Shown in pieces: positions 42,848 to 50,587 of a stretch of 64,000 bases of DNA; the stretch's first letter is position 1, and every line of letters begins with the position of its first letter. The notes below the pieces were generated by a model. The model was not told the origin of the DNA, did no database searches, and was given only the letters and a program-made list of their open reading frames with translations. Source of the DNA: Achromobacter sp. UMC46 (GTDB taxonomy: Bacteria > Pseudomonadota > Gammaproteobacteria > Burkholderiales > Burkholderiaceae_B); NCBI RefSeq assembly GCF_014170335.1, contig NZ_LZZS01000026.1:62001-126000 (forward strand). Direction: 5' to 3'. The position numbers and the translations under genes were made by a program.

Positions 42848-42869
42848 CATAAATTGGCGCCAATTTTAG
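42848..42869. promoter_or_regulatory. TTGGCGCCAA operator copy 3, before the hydrolase-importer operon
   Basis: AAATTGGCGCCAATTTTA, with the core at 42854-42863, 73 bases before the hydrolase ATG. Read toward the gene, it shares TTGGCGCCAAT(A/T)TATG(C/T)G with copy 2. The palindrome extends to AAATTGGCGCCAATTT. Confidence 0.6.
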
Positions 42870-42911
42870 GCGCATGCGTTTCCGGTCAACAAGGCAGGGG
42901 ATTCCCTAGTG

Positions 42912-42992
42912 CCAACGGGCCCGGGCCGGTAGGCCCGGCCGTTGTTTCATTCCTGGGGGAGAGGTAATCAGGCGCCGCAGGAGTGCGGCGCC
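42912..42992. other. Two GC-rich hairpins between the hydrolase promoter and the DUF808 gene
   Basis: Near 42912-42944, an imperfect inverted repeat (GGGCCCGGGCC / GGCCCGGCC) is followed on the plus strand by GTTTCATT. At 42971-42992 GGCGCCGC-AGGAGT-GCGGCGCC forms an 8-base stem just past the DUF808 gene stop. Neither has a strong U-tract; the second may help end the DUF808 transcript. Confidence 0.35.
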
Positions 42993-43000
42993 ATGCTGCG

Positions 43001-43918
43001 TCAGCCTTTCTTGAACAGCCGCTTGGCCACGCTGACCACGGCCAGCACCACCGCCCCGGCCACGATGCCGAACAAGGCGTTGAGCAAGGTGGACGTCAGC
43101 GCCTGCACCACGCCGCTCCCGCCCACCGCGGCGGCGGCGCGCTCGACGGCGGCATAGACCGGCGGGATGCCGTGGGTCAAGATCGCGCCGCCCACCATGA
43201 ACATGGCCGCGGTGCCCACCACCGACAGCGTCTTCATCAGGTAGGGCGCCGCGCCCACGATGCGCTTGCCCAGCCAGGCCACCGCCTGCGACCGCTTCTG
43301 GCTCAAGTACAGGCCCAGATCGTCCAGCTTGACGATGCCGGCCACCAGGCCATAGACGCCCACGGTCATGGCGATGGCGATGATCGACAGCACCAGTACC
43401 TGACGCGTGAAGTCGGCGTCGGCCACCGCGTCCAGGCTGATGACGATGATCTCGGCGGACAGGATGAAATCGGTGCGCACCGCGCCTTTGATCTTGTCGC
43501 GCTCGAAGGCGACCATGTCCACGGACGCGTCCTGCAAGGCTTCGGCGCGCGCCGCATGATTGCCTTCCGCCGAATCGCCATGCGGCAGGAATTTGTGGGC
43601 CAGCTTTTCCACGCCTTCGAAGCACAGGAACGCGCCGCCCAGCATCAGCAGCGGCGTCACCGCCCAGGGCAGAAAGGCGCTGATCAAAAGCGCCGACGGC
43701 ACCAGGATCAGCTTGTTGATGAAGGACCCCCGGGCCACCGCCCACACGACGGGCAGCTCCCGGTTGACCGGCACGCCGCTCACTTGCTGCGCGTTCAGCG
43801 CCAGGTCGTCGCCCAGCACGCCGGCCGTTTTCTTGGCCGCCACTTTGGTCATGACGGAGACGTCGTCCAGAATCGTGGCGATATCGTCGAACAATGCGAA
43901 GAAACTGCTTCCGGCCAT
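43001..43918 (-). CDS. DUF808 (YedI-like) inner-membrane protein
   Basis: 305 aa. The N-terminus [20 protein letters not shown], then [20 protein letters not shown], is the conserved DUF808 opening. About six membrane segments follow (for example [20 protein letters not shown] and [20 protein letters not shown]). YedI/DUF808 proteins have no established biochemical role. The ATG at 43918 is used because AGGGG precedes it; a TTG lies one codon upstream. Single gene. Confidence 0.85.
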   Translation of the reverse strand: MAGSSFFALFDDIATILDDVSVMTKVAAKKTAGVLGDDLALNAQQVSGVPVNRELPVVWAVARGSFINKLILVPSALLISAFLPWAVTPLLMLGGAFLCFEGVEKLAHKFLPHGDSAEGNHAARAEALQDASVDMVAFERDKIKGAVRTDFILSAEIIVISLDAVADADFTRQVLVLSIIAIAMTVGVYGLVAGIVKLDDLGLYLSQKRSQAVAWLGKRIVGAAPYLMKTLSVVGTAAMFMVGGAILTHGIPPVYAAVERAAAAVGGSGVVQALTSTLLNALFGIVAGAVVLAVVSVAKRLFKKG

Positions 43919-43979
43919 CAAGCATCCCCTGAGCCCTAAGGTGCCCCGAGTGTACAGGCCGCAGGCGCCGGCGGGCCGG

Positions 43980-44651
43980 TCAGTTGCGCACCGGCGCGGC
44001 GGCGTCGTCGAACAGGATGTTGTTTTCCAGATGGATGTGCGCCATCAGGTCTTCCTTGAACGTGCGGATGCCCAGGTACAGCGCGCGCCAGGTGTTGCAT
44101 GCGGCGCGCGGCAAGGTCAGGCCGTGCGTCAGCGCCAGCAGGCGTTCCAGCGCCACGCCATGGTCGTCGTGCTCCATGCGCATCACCATGATGGGCATGG
44201 TCGCCATCGCCCCATGGCCGCGGGCCAGCATCGGGAACAGCACCTGCTCTTCCTTCTGCATATGGCTTTCCAGTTCCTGGTGCATCGTGCGCAGGTGGTC
44301 GGCCAGGCCGGCCGGACAATCCGGGCTGTCGGCATGCACCTGTTCCACCTTCAGCGCCAGCCGGATCAGTTCGGGCAACTGCTGGCGATGCACATCGTGA
44401 TAGCGCGCCAGGATGTGGTCGATCAGTTCGGCGGGGGAGGCCAGGCCCCAATCCGTCTCCCGGGGCGGGTTTCTCGACAGCGCGATCAGACGCGCCTCGA
44501 TCTGCGCCGGATCCAGCGACCGTTGGGCCGCCGCTTCGCCCAGACTTTTCTTGCCGCCACAGCAGAAATCCAGTTCGTATTCGTGGAACACCTGCGTGGC
44601 GCCCGGAATGCTGCGGGCCAACTGGCCCAGGGATTGCTCAACCATGTTCAT
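43980..44651 (-). CDS. ytfE: Iron-sulfur cluster repair di-iron protein YtfE/RIC
   Basis: 223 aa from the ATG at 44651 (GGAGAG upstream). The N-terminal ScdA-like domain contains [20 protein letters not shown] with the conserved Cys pair. The hemerythrin-like domain supplies His/Glu di-iron ligands ([59 protein letters not shown]). YtfE repairs Fe-S clusters damaged by nitric oxide in the cytoplasm. It diverges from norR and is preceded by a sigma-54 promoter with NorR sites, so it is a NorR target. Confidence 0.92.
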   Translation of the reverse strand: MNMVEQSLGQLARSIPGATQVFHEYELDFCCGGKKSLGEAAAQRSLDPAQIEARLIALSRNPPRETDWGLASPAELIDHILARYHDVHRQQLPELIRLALKVEQVHADSPDCPAGLADHLRTMHQELESHMQKEEQVLFPMLARGHGAMATMPIMVMRMEHDDHGVALERLLALTHGLTLPRAACNTWRALYLGIRTFKEDLMAHIHLENNILFDDAAAPVRN

Positions 44652-44689
44652 CGCGTCTCTCCAGTGATCTTGACGGGTACCTGGATAGA

Positions 44690-44705
44690 AGCGAAAACCA
44701 TGCCA
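44690..44705 (-). promoter_or_regulatory. Sigma-54 (-24/-12) promoter of ytfE
   Basis: On the minus strand TGGCATGGTTTTCGC (44705-44691) has GG and GC separated by exactly 10 bases, as sigma-54 promoters require; TCGC replaces the preferred TTGC. Transcription would start near 44679, giving a leader of about 28 bases. Confidence 0.7.
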
Positions 44706-44721
44706 GAAAAACATTGCTTCA

Positions 44722-44734
44722 AATCAAAGACTTG
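44722..44734. promoter_or_regulatory. IHF binding site between NorR sites and the sigma-54 promoter
   Basis: AATCAAAGACTTG matches the IHF consensus WATCAANNNNTTR at every defined position. It lies between the NorR sites and the -24/-12 element, where IHF bends DNA so the activator can contact sigma-54 polymerase. Confidence 0.6.
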
Positions 44735-44744
44735 CAAAACAAAG

Positions 44745-44802
44745 GGTAGATAAGACCATCGCAAATCGGGGTTTTAATCACCCTGCGACGGTAAAATCGA
44801 CC
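44745..44802. promoter_or_regulatory. Three NorR enhancer sites (GGT-N7-ACC)
   Basis: GGTAGATAAGACC (44745-44757), GGTTTTAATCACC (44770-44782) and GGTAAAATCGACC (44790-44802) each match the GGT-N7-ACC core described for NorR. Their centres are roughly 72, 97 and 117 bases upstream of the predicted ytfE start point. The third ends two bases before the norR ATG, so NorR may also repress its own gene. Confidence 0.75.
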
Positions 44803-44804
44803 CC

Positions 44805-46334
44805 ATGCGAAACCTCTTGCTTGCCGATCTGGTGGCTGATCTTCCGCCCGCCATCCGTCTGCAACGGCTGGTCTCCAGCCTGCGTGCGCATTTCCGCTGC
44901 GGCGCCGTCGCCCTGCTTCAACAGGAAGAGGATCATCTGCGTCCCGTCGCGGTTGACGGCCTGACCCGGGACGCGCTGGGCCGGCGCTTCGCCGTGCACC
45001 AGCACCCGCGCCTGGCCGCCATCCTGGCCCGCCGCGGCATCACCTGCTTCCATCACGACAGCACACTGCCCGACCCCTACGACGGCCTCATCAACGGCAT
45101 GGCCGGCGAACCGCTGCCGGTGCACGACTGCATGGGCACCCGCCTGCATGTCGAAGGCCAGCCCTGGGGCGTACTGACGCTGGATGCGCTGGAAGTCGGC
45201 ACGTTCGACACCGAAGCCCAGACGGAACTGCGCGACGCCATCGTGCTGGTCGAAGCCGCCTTGCGCACCACCCGCCTGGAAACCGAGATCCGCGCCTTGC
45301 GCGACGCCCGCGGCCCCGCGCCCGCCGGCAACGTGGCCACGGACCGCTACGAAATCCTGGGGAACAGCGAGTCCATCGCCCGCCTGCTGCATGAAATCGA
45401 CGTGGTGGCCGATTCCGACCTGCCGGTCCTGCTCCTGGGCGAAACCGGCGTCGGCAAGGAGTTGTTCGCGCATCGCGTGCATCGCCTGTCGCGCCGCGGC
45501 GGCAAACCGCTGGTGCATGTGAACTGCGCCGCCCTGCCGGAATCCCTGGCGGAAAGCGAATTGTTCGGTCACGCCAAGGGCGCGTTCTCAGGCGCGGTCA
45601 CGGACCGGCCCGGCCGCTTCGAAGCGGCCAACGGCGGCACGCTGTTCCTGGACGAAGTCGGCGAACTGCCGCTGCTGGTGCAGGCCAAGCTGTTGCGCGC
45701 CCTGCAGAACGGCGAAATCCAGCGCCTGGGCGACGACCGGCCGCGCACGGTGGACGTGCGCATCGTGGCCGCCACCAACCGCAGCCTGCAAGACCTGGTG
45801 CAGGCCGGCGATTTCCGCGCCGACCTCTATCACCGCCTGTCGGTCTACCCGGTTCCGATTCCGCCGCTACGCGAACGCGGCAATGACGTGCTGCTGCTGG
45901 CCGGCCGCTACCTGGAACTGAACCGGGCGCGGCTGGGCTTGCGCAGCCTGCGGCTGTCCGAAGACGCCGAGGAAATGCTGCGCCGCTATTCCTGGCCGGG
46001 CAACGTTCGCGAACTGGAACACGTGATCAGCCGCGCCGCCATCAAGGCGGTCAGTCACGGCGCCGACCGCAACGACATCGTGACGCTGCAGCCCACCCTG
46101 CTGGACGTGTCGGACCACCATGCGCCTGCGGCCACGCCGGATGACGCAATCGTTGGCGACGCGCCTGCTGCGGGCGTCCCGTCTTTGCGCGACACGGTAG
46201 ACGCCTGCCAGCGCCAGGCGATCCGCCGCGCGCTGCATGCGCATCACGGTAACTGGGCGCACGCCGCGCGCGCGCTGGACGTGGACCCCAGCAACCTGCA
46301 CAAACTGGCGCGGCGGCTGGGGCTGAAGGCCTAG
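44805..46334 (+). CDS. norR: Nitric-oxide-responsive sigma-54 activator NorR
   Basis: 509 aa. The N-terminal GAF domain (1-170) would hold the NO-sensing mononuclear iron. The AAA+ domain starts near 185 with Walker [11 protein letters not shown], Walker [13 protein letters not shown] and the sigma-54 contact loop GAFSGA (259-264), where the usual Thr of GAFTGA is Ser. A Fis-type helix-turn-helix ends the protein ([20 protein letters not shown]). It activates ytfE divergently through the sites in the spacer. No norB or hmp is visible nearby. Confidence 0.92.
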   Translation: MRNLLLADLVADLPPAIRLQRLVSSLRAHFRCGAVALLQQEEDHLRPVAVDGLTRDALGRRFAVHQHPRLAAILARRGITCFHHDSTLPDPYDGLINGMAGEPLPVHDCMGTRLHVEGQPWGVLTLDALEVGTFDTEAQTELRDAIVLVEAALRTTRLETEIRALRDARGPAPAGNVATDRYEILGNSESIARLLHEIDVVADSDLPVLLLGETGVGKELFAHRVHRLSRRGGKPLVHVNCAALPESLAESELFGHAKGAFSGAVTDRPGRFEAANGGTLFLDEVGELPLLVQAKLLRALQNGEIQRLGDDRPRTVDVRIVAATNRSLQDLVQAGDFRADLYHRLSVYPVPIPPLRERGNDVLLLAGRYLELNRARLGLRSLRLSEDAEEMLRRYSWPGNVRELEHVISRAAIKAVSHGADRNDIVTLQPTLLDVSDHHAPAATPDDAIVGDAPAAGVPSLRDTVDACQRQAIRRALHAHHGNWAHAARALDVDPSNLHKLARRLGLKA

Positions 46335-46379
46335 GGCTCGATCGCCCCGGCGCCTCGGCCTCCAGCATCGCTCCCTTGC

Positions 46380-47000
46380 TCAGTAGGTCGCGCGCACGTT
46401 CAGCATCACGCTGCGCGGCTCGCCGTAGTAGTTCGACCCGTAGGCCGCCCACACGCGCTGGTAGTAGACCTTGTCGAACAGGTTGTTCACGGTCAGCGTG
46501 GTTTCCAGATGCTTGTTGAACCGGTAGCCGGCAGCCGGCCGTGATGTCCCAGCCCGGCGCCGGGCTGCCGCTGATTTCGGCTTCGAAGCCCTGGCTGCGC
46601 ATCTTGCCGGCCGCCATCGAGCACAGCGGATTGTCCGGATCCGTCATGGCGCGATTCTTGGCTTCCATGCGGAACAGCGCGGCGTGGCCGTTCAGGCGCT
46701 TATCCAGGAATTCGCCCTTCAGCCCGATCTCGACCTGCTTGCCCGTGCGCGGATCCAGCAGTTGGCCGTTCACGTCCGTGGTGGTCTGCGGCGTGAAGAT
46801 GCTGGTGTAGCTGGCGCAGGCCGACAACTGCTCGTTCAGGTCCACCACCAGGCCCAGGTACGGCGTGAACTTGCCGTTGATGTTGCTCTTGGTGTTGGTG
46901 AACTGGTTGAAGTAGGCGTTGCGATTCTGGGTCCGGTTTTCCCACCAGGTCAGGCGGCTGCCCGCAATGACGGACACCGCGTCGGTCACCCGCAAGTTGG
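46380..47000 (-). pseudogene. Remnant of a TonB-dependent siderophore receptor (two deletions, frame-shifted)
   Basis: Two receptor pieces survive. From about 47000 to 46535 one frame reads RVTDAVSVIAGSRLTWWENR, FTPYLGLVVDLNEQLSACAS, YTSIFTPQTTTDVNGQLLDP and WDITAG, typical barrel strands. From about 46525 to 46380 another frame reads YRFNKHLETTLTVNNLFDKV and then GEPRSVMLNVRATY before the stop, the normal receptor C-terminus ending in an aromatic residue. Signal, plug and early barrel are gone, and a further middle piece is lost at a tandem AGCCGGC repeat (46526-46539). The right border with fecR is approximate. Confidence 0.8.
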
Positions 47001-47228
47001 CGCGGGCATGACAGGCGCCGGGGCGCGCGCCGCTGCCTGCCGCGGCAAGGCGGCCATGTCGTCCCAGACCTGAGCCAGGCGTTCGTACTCTTGCCGATGC
47101 ACCGGCGATTGCGCCAGCCACGCCTGGAACGCCTGTTCCGCGCCGGCGTCGGACGTGCGCGCCCGACGGCGCATGAACCATGCGCTCGCGGCTTCTTCAA
47201 TCGCGGATAGGGGGTGGGATTCAGTCAT
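46986..47228 (-). pseudogene. Truncated FecR-type anti-sigma factor
   Basis: 80 aa remain: the N-terminal cytoplasmic segment of FecR (AIEEAASAWFMRRRARTSDA, FQAWLAQSPVHRQEYERLAQ, then VWDDMA) runs into receptor sequence out of frame and stops. FecR proteins are about 300 residues with one membrane segment and a periplasmic domain; both are missing. The ATG overlaps the fecI stop by four bases, the normal arrangement. The surviving piece covers the sigma-binding region and could still act on the sigma factor. Confidence 0.8.
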
Positions 47229-47770
47229 GACGCTTCGCCGTGGACACGGCGCTTGCAATGCGCCAGGGCCAGTTGCAGGTGCTTTTCCACCGCCCGCACC
47301 GAAATGCCCATGCGGTCGGCGATGTCCTCGCAACGGAGCTCATCATACCGATAAAGGAGAAAGGCCTCGCGCTGGCGCGGCGGCATCTCGTCGATGGCGG
47401 ATTGCAGCAGGCGCAGGCGCTGGTTCGTATCGGCGCGGGCTTCGGGTTGATGCCCGGCGTGGGCGGTCAGGCTGCCGTCCGGCGGTTCGAAGCCCTGGTC
47501 GTCAAGGCTCGCCACGACGTGCTCGCCGCGCACGCCTTCACGGCGCCAATGGTCGCGCAGCAGGTTGCGCGCGATCTCGTACAGATAGGCGCGCAGCTTT
47601 TCCGGCGGCTCGGCGCCGTTGCTGGCGGCAAGCCATTTAGCGAACGTTTCTTGCGCCAGATCCCGAGCGGTATCCGGCGAGCGCTTGAGCTGCCGGTTCA
47701 GAAAACCGATCAGCTCGGTGTTCCACGCTTTGTATGCCTCGGCGATCACGCCGAAGAACCGCTCCCCCAT
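47225..47770 (-). CDS. ECF sigma factor, FecI type
   Basis: 181 aa, full length. Region 2 (SPDTARDLAQETFAKWLAAS, then KLRAYLYEIARNLLRDHWRR) and region 4 (IDEMPPRQREAFLLYRYDEL, then RCEDIADRMGISVRAVEKHL) are both intact. FecI-type sigma factors transcribe a linked TonB receptor when FecR relays a siderophore signal. Here the receptor and most of FecR are broken, so the factor is an orphan. A Fur box lies about 70 bases upstream, so it should still respond to iron. Confidence 0.9.
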   Translation of the reverse strand: MGERFFGVIAEAYKAWNTELIGFLNRQLKRSPDTARDLAQETFAKWLAASNGAEPPEKLRAYLYEIARNLLRDHWRREGVRGEHVVASLDDQGFEPPDGSLTAHAGHQPEARADTNQRLRLLQSAIDEMPPRQREAFLLYRYDELRCEDIADRMGISVRAVEKHLQLALAHCKRRVHGEAS

Positions 47771-47837
47771 GATGCCCCTAAGTCGATATCCATCGCGCGG
47801 TCAGCAACCCGGCGCGTCGTCATGGCGTGAATCAGAT

Positions 47838-47856
47838 GATAATGATTCTTATTGTA
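47838..47856 (-). promoter_or_regulatory. Fur box upstream of the fecI-type gene
   Basis: GATAATGATTCTTATTGTA matches the 19-base Fur consensus (GATAATGATAATCATTATC) at 14 positions. It lies 68 bases before the sigma-factor ATG in an AT-rich patch and predicts iron repression. Confidence 0.75.
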
Positions 47857-47906
47857 TCAACTTTATCGGGGGCCGCCCAAAAGCGGATCGGGCAGGCAAA
47901 GACGCG

Positions 47907-48263
47907 TCAGGCCTTGATGTACACCCAGGCGTGCACGCCGGACTTCAGCAACACCGACACGCGCTTGTAGTCAGCGACTTCGTAGTTGTCGGCGGCGTGC
48001 AGTTCTTTCTGGCTGATTTCGAATACCGTGCCCTGGACTTCGTCTTTCGGGTCGTAGCTGGCGTATACGATCGGATGCTGCGCCTTGCCGCTGGTCTTCA
48101 GGACCTCGGGGTCGGTGATGGCCACCCAGTGCTGGACATAGCCCGTCATCGCATCGGGCCGCCCGGTCAGTTCGCGGCCGAAATTGGCCATCTGCACCGC
48201 CTTGTCTTGCAGGGTCCCGTATGCGAAAAGCAGGATCGACGTTTCGTGGAAGTCATGCACCAT
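47907..48263 (-). CDS. Gamma-glutamylcyclotransferase-like (AIG2/GGCT fold) protein
   Basis: 118 aa from the ATG at 48263 (AGGA upstream). LLFAYGTLQDKAVQMANFGR is the conserved YGTL substrate-binding loop of the fold. The family's catalytic acid may be the Glu of KDEVQGTVFEISQKEL or a nearby one. AIG2-like proteins release 5-oxoproline from gamma-glutamyl amines, but many members have unknown substrates. Single gene with no clear partner. Confidence 0.7.
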   Translation of the reverse strand: MVHDFHETSILLFAYGTLQDKAVQMANFGRELTGRPDAMTGYVQHWVAITDPEVLKTSGKAQHPIVYASYDPKDEVQGTVFEISQKELHAADNYEVADYKRVSVLLKSGVHAWVYIKA

Positions 48264-48353
48264 CGTGTCCTTCAGGAAAAAGTCACTGGTAGCCGACTTT
48301 ATACCAGCGTATCCAGCAAGGCATTCCTGCAAGGTAAACAGGGCTGGCTCGCC

Positions 48354-48890
48354 TTACACCCAAGAGGCGGGCCAGCGCGCCAGGCGTGTCGCCCGGCCTT
48401 GCACATCCTCGTACACCGCAAGCACGCCGCGCTTGTTGCGCAAGACGACGACGCGCTTGCCGTCGAACTCGTTGATGTGGCTATAGTGCGCGGGCTCGGC
48501 CTCGCCGCCGTCCTGCTTGTAGGCCGTCTTGGCCCGGTCGACGAAGTCGTCGTCGTCGCGCTCCACGCGCGTGATGCCCGGGCGCATGCGCACCGGCGGC
48601 GAATCACCCGGTTGGCCGCTGCCGCCGTCCGCCATGAAGCGCGCGATCCGCGCCTTCACCTGCGGAAGACTGAATTCGGTTTGCGCCATTTCATGGCTCA
48701 TGAGGCGATGCCGCGTGCCTTGCGGCAGTTCGCTCCACTGGTTCAGGACGGACGCCCCAAGCATGGCCAGGATGCGCTGTTCTGCGTCGTCCAGTTGCTC
48801 AAGCGCGAATGACGTGGCCAGCGCGCTGAAACGCCCCTGGCCTTGATCGCCGGATCGCGCCCTGCCTGCCCTGCTGCTTGAATTCGCCAT
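48354..48890 (-). CDS. Hypothetical protein, 178 aa
   Basis: I do not recognise a family. The ATG at 48890 has GGAGATTC upstream. The N-terminus is Ser/Arg/Gly-rich (MANSSSRAGRARSGDQGQGR) and probably disordered; the middle is helical (LEQLDDAEQRILAMLGASVL). The C-terminal part contains VERDDDDFVDRAKTAYKQD and a beta-rich KRVVVLRNKRGVLAVYEDVQ. No signal peptide or membrane segment. Codon use looks like the neighbours, so it is likely a real gene. Confidence 0.6.
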   Translation of the reverse strand: MANSSSRAGRARSGDQGQGRFSALATSFALEQLDDAEQRILAMLGASVLNQWSELPQGTRHRLMSHEMAQTEFSLPQVKARIARFMADGGSGQPGDSPPVRMRPGITRVERDDDDFVDRAKTAYKQDGGEAEPAHYSHINEFDGKRVVVLRNKRGVLAVYEDVQGRATRLARWPASWV

Positions 48891-48956
48891 GCGAATCTCC
48901 TGGGCGTACTGGGTAAACGCGCGGCATGATGAATTCGCGCTGTTCATTTGCCCTGC

Positions 48957-48994
48957 TGAAAAACAAAAGGCCGCCCGTGGAATTCAGGGCGGCC
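48957..48994 (-). terminator. Rho-independent terminator after the 49031-49288 gene
   Basis: GGCCGCCC (48969-48976) and GGGCGGCC (48987-48994) form an 8-base stem. The minus-strand RNA continues TTTTGTTTTTC. A strong terminator for transcripts coming from the cold-shock region. Confidence 0.8.
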
Positions 48995-49030
48995 CGGTCC
49001 GGCATGCGCGCCGCGTCAGGCGGCAAGGCA

Positions 49031-49288
49031 TCAGGCTGGCCTGGCATGCGAGTCAACCACGAGCCGGCCATGATTGATCGCTGCATCCACCGCCATTCCC
49101 GGGCTGGAGACGAATCCGCCCGAAGCGAACAGCGGCACGGCGTGATGTTCGTTGAGTTTGTCCTGGTCTGCCGCAAGTTCCACCGCAACGGTTGCGGTGA
49201 AGGCGGGCCGACCGCTGCCCCCGACTGAAATCCGGGAAACATTGGCGGTAAGCCGATAGCCCTTGTAGACCATATTATTGTGAAACAT
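49031..49288 (-). CDS. Hypothetical small protein downstream of the cold-shock gene
   Basis: 85 aa: YKGYRLTANVSRISVGGSGR, then PAFTATVAVELAADQD, predicts a compact beta protein. It resembles small uncharacterised Burkholderiales proteins often found near cspA, but I cannot name the family. GGGGG precedes the ATG. It lies 40 bases after the cold-shock gene, across a hairpin, and before a strong terminator, so partial read-through from the cold-shock promoter is plausible. Confidence 0.55.
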   Translation of the reverse strand: MFHNNMVYKGYRLTANVSRISVGGSGRPAFTATVAVELAADQDKLNEHHAVPLFASGGFVSSPGMAVDAAINHGRLVVDSHARPA

Positions 49289-49306
49289 GAAACCCCCTAT
49301 TTGATC

Positions 49307-49325
49307 AAAAGGCCCAGCGGGCCTT
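49307..49325 (-). terminator. Hairpin between cspA and the small downstream gene
   Basis: On the minus strand AAGGCCC-GCT-GGGCCTT is followed by TTGATC. A short stem with a minimal U-run; it probably ends most cold-shock transcripts while letting some pass. Confidence 0.5.
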
Positions 49326-49328
49326 CAT

Positions 49329-49532
49329 TCACAAAGCGCGGATTTGCGTGGCGTGCGGGCCTTTCGCGCCCTGCGCGGTGACATAGCTGACGCGCTGGTT
49401 TTCCAGCAGGACTTTATGCCCTTCGCTCACGATTTCCGAGAAATGCGCAAACAAATCCTTGCCGCCGTTCTCGGGCATGATGAAGCCGAATCCTTTGGCA
49501 TCGTTGAACCATTTGACGATTCCGGTTTCCAT
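49329..49532 (-). CDS. cspA: Cold-shock protein (CspA family)
   Basis: 67 aa, full-length single cold-shock domain. METGIVKWFNDAKGFGFIMP carries RNP1 (KGFGFI) and LFAHFSEI carries RNP2. These proteins bind single-stranded RNA/DNA and melt RNA secondary structure. AAAGGAAAGAG precedes the ATG. The promoter at 49664-49692 implies a 5-prime leader of about 125 bases, as in temperature-regulated csp genes. Which csp paralogue this is cannot be decided. Confidence 0.93.
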   Translation of the reverse strand: METGIVKWFNDAKGFGFIMPENGGKDLFAHFSEIVSEGHKVLLENQRVSYVTAQGAKGPHATQIRAL

Positions 49533-49663
49533 AATCTCTTTCCTTTAAATGCGGGCACCGCCCGCGAAGATGAGCCTGTCAAGGAAAGGACTGCGAACAA
49601 TGAAGCGCCCCCAAGGGGTGCAAGACCGGACGAAAATCGCGATGCTCGAAAAGCTTCAAGTCC

Positions 49664-49692
49664 ACTATGGGTCCAGGGGTCGTTAAAGTCAA
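49664..49692 (-). promoter_or_regulatory. Sigma-70 promoter of the cold-shock gene with long leader
   Basis: On the minus strand TTGACT (49692-49687), 17 bases and CATAGT (49669-49664). Transcription from about 49657 leaves a leader of about 125 bases before the ATG. This accounts for most of the 49533-49857 gap; the remainder holds only the inverted repeat at 49823-49848. Confidence 0.55.
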
Positions 49693-49822
49693 TCGGCGTT
49701 TCCGATTACCACCAAATAGTCATTCTGGTGGCATTTAGCCGTTAATTCACCGTAAAAGCGCGCAACCGGGTGCACATGCCACGCCCGTTGTTTGCTTATT
49801 GCATAACTGGCGCGGCTTTCGC

Positions 49823-49848
49823 ATACGCGCGCGGGATAAAGCGCGTAT
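49823..49848. promoter_or_regulatory. Inverted repeat upstream of the 49858 gene
   Basis: ATACGCGC (49823-49830) and GCGCGTAT (49841-49848), perfect 8-base arms around a 10-base spacer. Directly before the open frame at 49858; candidate operator or leader hairpin. Confidence 0.35.
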
Positions 49849-49857
49849 CCTGCCTGT

Positions 49858-50436
49858 ATGGTGCTTGAACGCGCGTTGCCTCGCCGTATCGCCATACAGG
49901 AGTATGGCCTTGCCCACCCCCCGCAATACCCCCCCGCAGTCCCTTCGAACCTCACTTTTCACGATGGCGCACGCGCTGATTGCAGAACACGCGTGAGCGC
50001 CTTCAGAAGGTCGATCGCCAAATTCGCCAATGCCTGCGTGAAACTGCTTCCCCCCGCTTCTCCGCCACCGCGCGGCGGCGGCGCTGAACCCAAGCGCGAC
50101 TCCCATCGCGATCACGCGGCCATCTCATCGCCGTGGCGCATCTACCGCATCTACGCCCGCCCCGGGCATCTGCTGATGCGCAACGAGCAAGGCCGCATTC
50201 TGGATCTCGGCATCATGAAAGGCGCCGAACCCGACCTGGCATACCGGCTTTACCCCCGTGATCTGCAAGGCAAGGGCTTCGCCACGCGCACCCTGCTGCT
50301 GGACGACATCGCCCGCCGCATCGAGGCCGGCGAAATCAACAAGGAACTGCTGAACCTGACCGATTGGGATCAGCCCATTGGCGCCGACCTGGACCGCGGC
50401 ACGCACACGGACGTGTCGATGAAGCTGGGGCGCTAA
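49858..50436 (+). CDS. Hypothetical protein, start uncertain
   Basis: 192 codons are open from the ATG at 49858. Only the C-terminal 110 residues look like a genuine conserved domain (ISSPWRIYRIYARPGHLLMR, then NEQGRILDLGIMKGAEPDLA and RTLLLDDIARRIEAGEINKE). The first 80 residues are Pro/Arg-rich and may be untranslated; a GTG at 49993 (VSAFRRSIAKFA) is an alternative start. No known motif recognised. No membrane segment. Real gene likely, N-terminus doubtful. Confidence 0.5.
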   Translation: MVLERALPRRIAIQEYGLAHPPQYPPAVPSNLTFHDGARADCRTRVSAFRRSIAKFANACVKLLPPASPPPRGGGAEPKRDSHRDHAAISSPWRIYRIYARPGHLLMRNEQGRILDLGIMKGAEPDLAYRLYPRDLQGKGFATRTLLLDDIARRIEAGEINKELLNLTDWDQPIGADLDRGTHTDVSMKLGR

Positions 50437-50587
50437 GCCGCCCGCGCGGGCATCGCCGGCAGCGCGACCAGACAGCGCGCGAATGGCTGTGGGACGGCGG
50501 CGTGCAGTTTGACGTATAGACCCCATTATAATCGCGCCCCATTAGCCAATCCTCCGGCGCGTTTATCGCTACCGCGTTGCTACTCCA

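Noticed and set aside
46051..46379. Extension of the receptor remnant frame under norR
   Set aside because: After WDITAG the frame is shifted and then runs antisense to norR; the true receptor end lies in another frame and stops at 46380.
49689..50115. Minus-strand open frames between cspA and the 49858 gene
   Set aside because: No ribosome sites; they cross the csp promoter and are antisense to the better-supported plus-strand frame.
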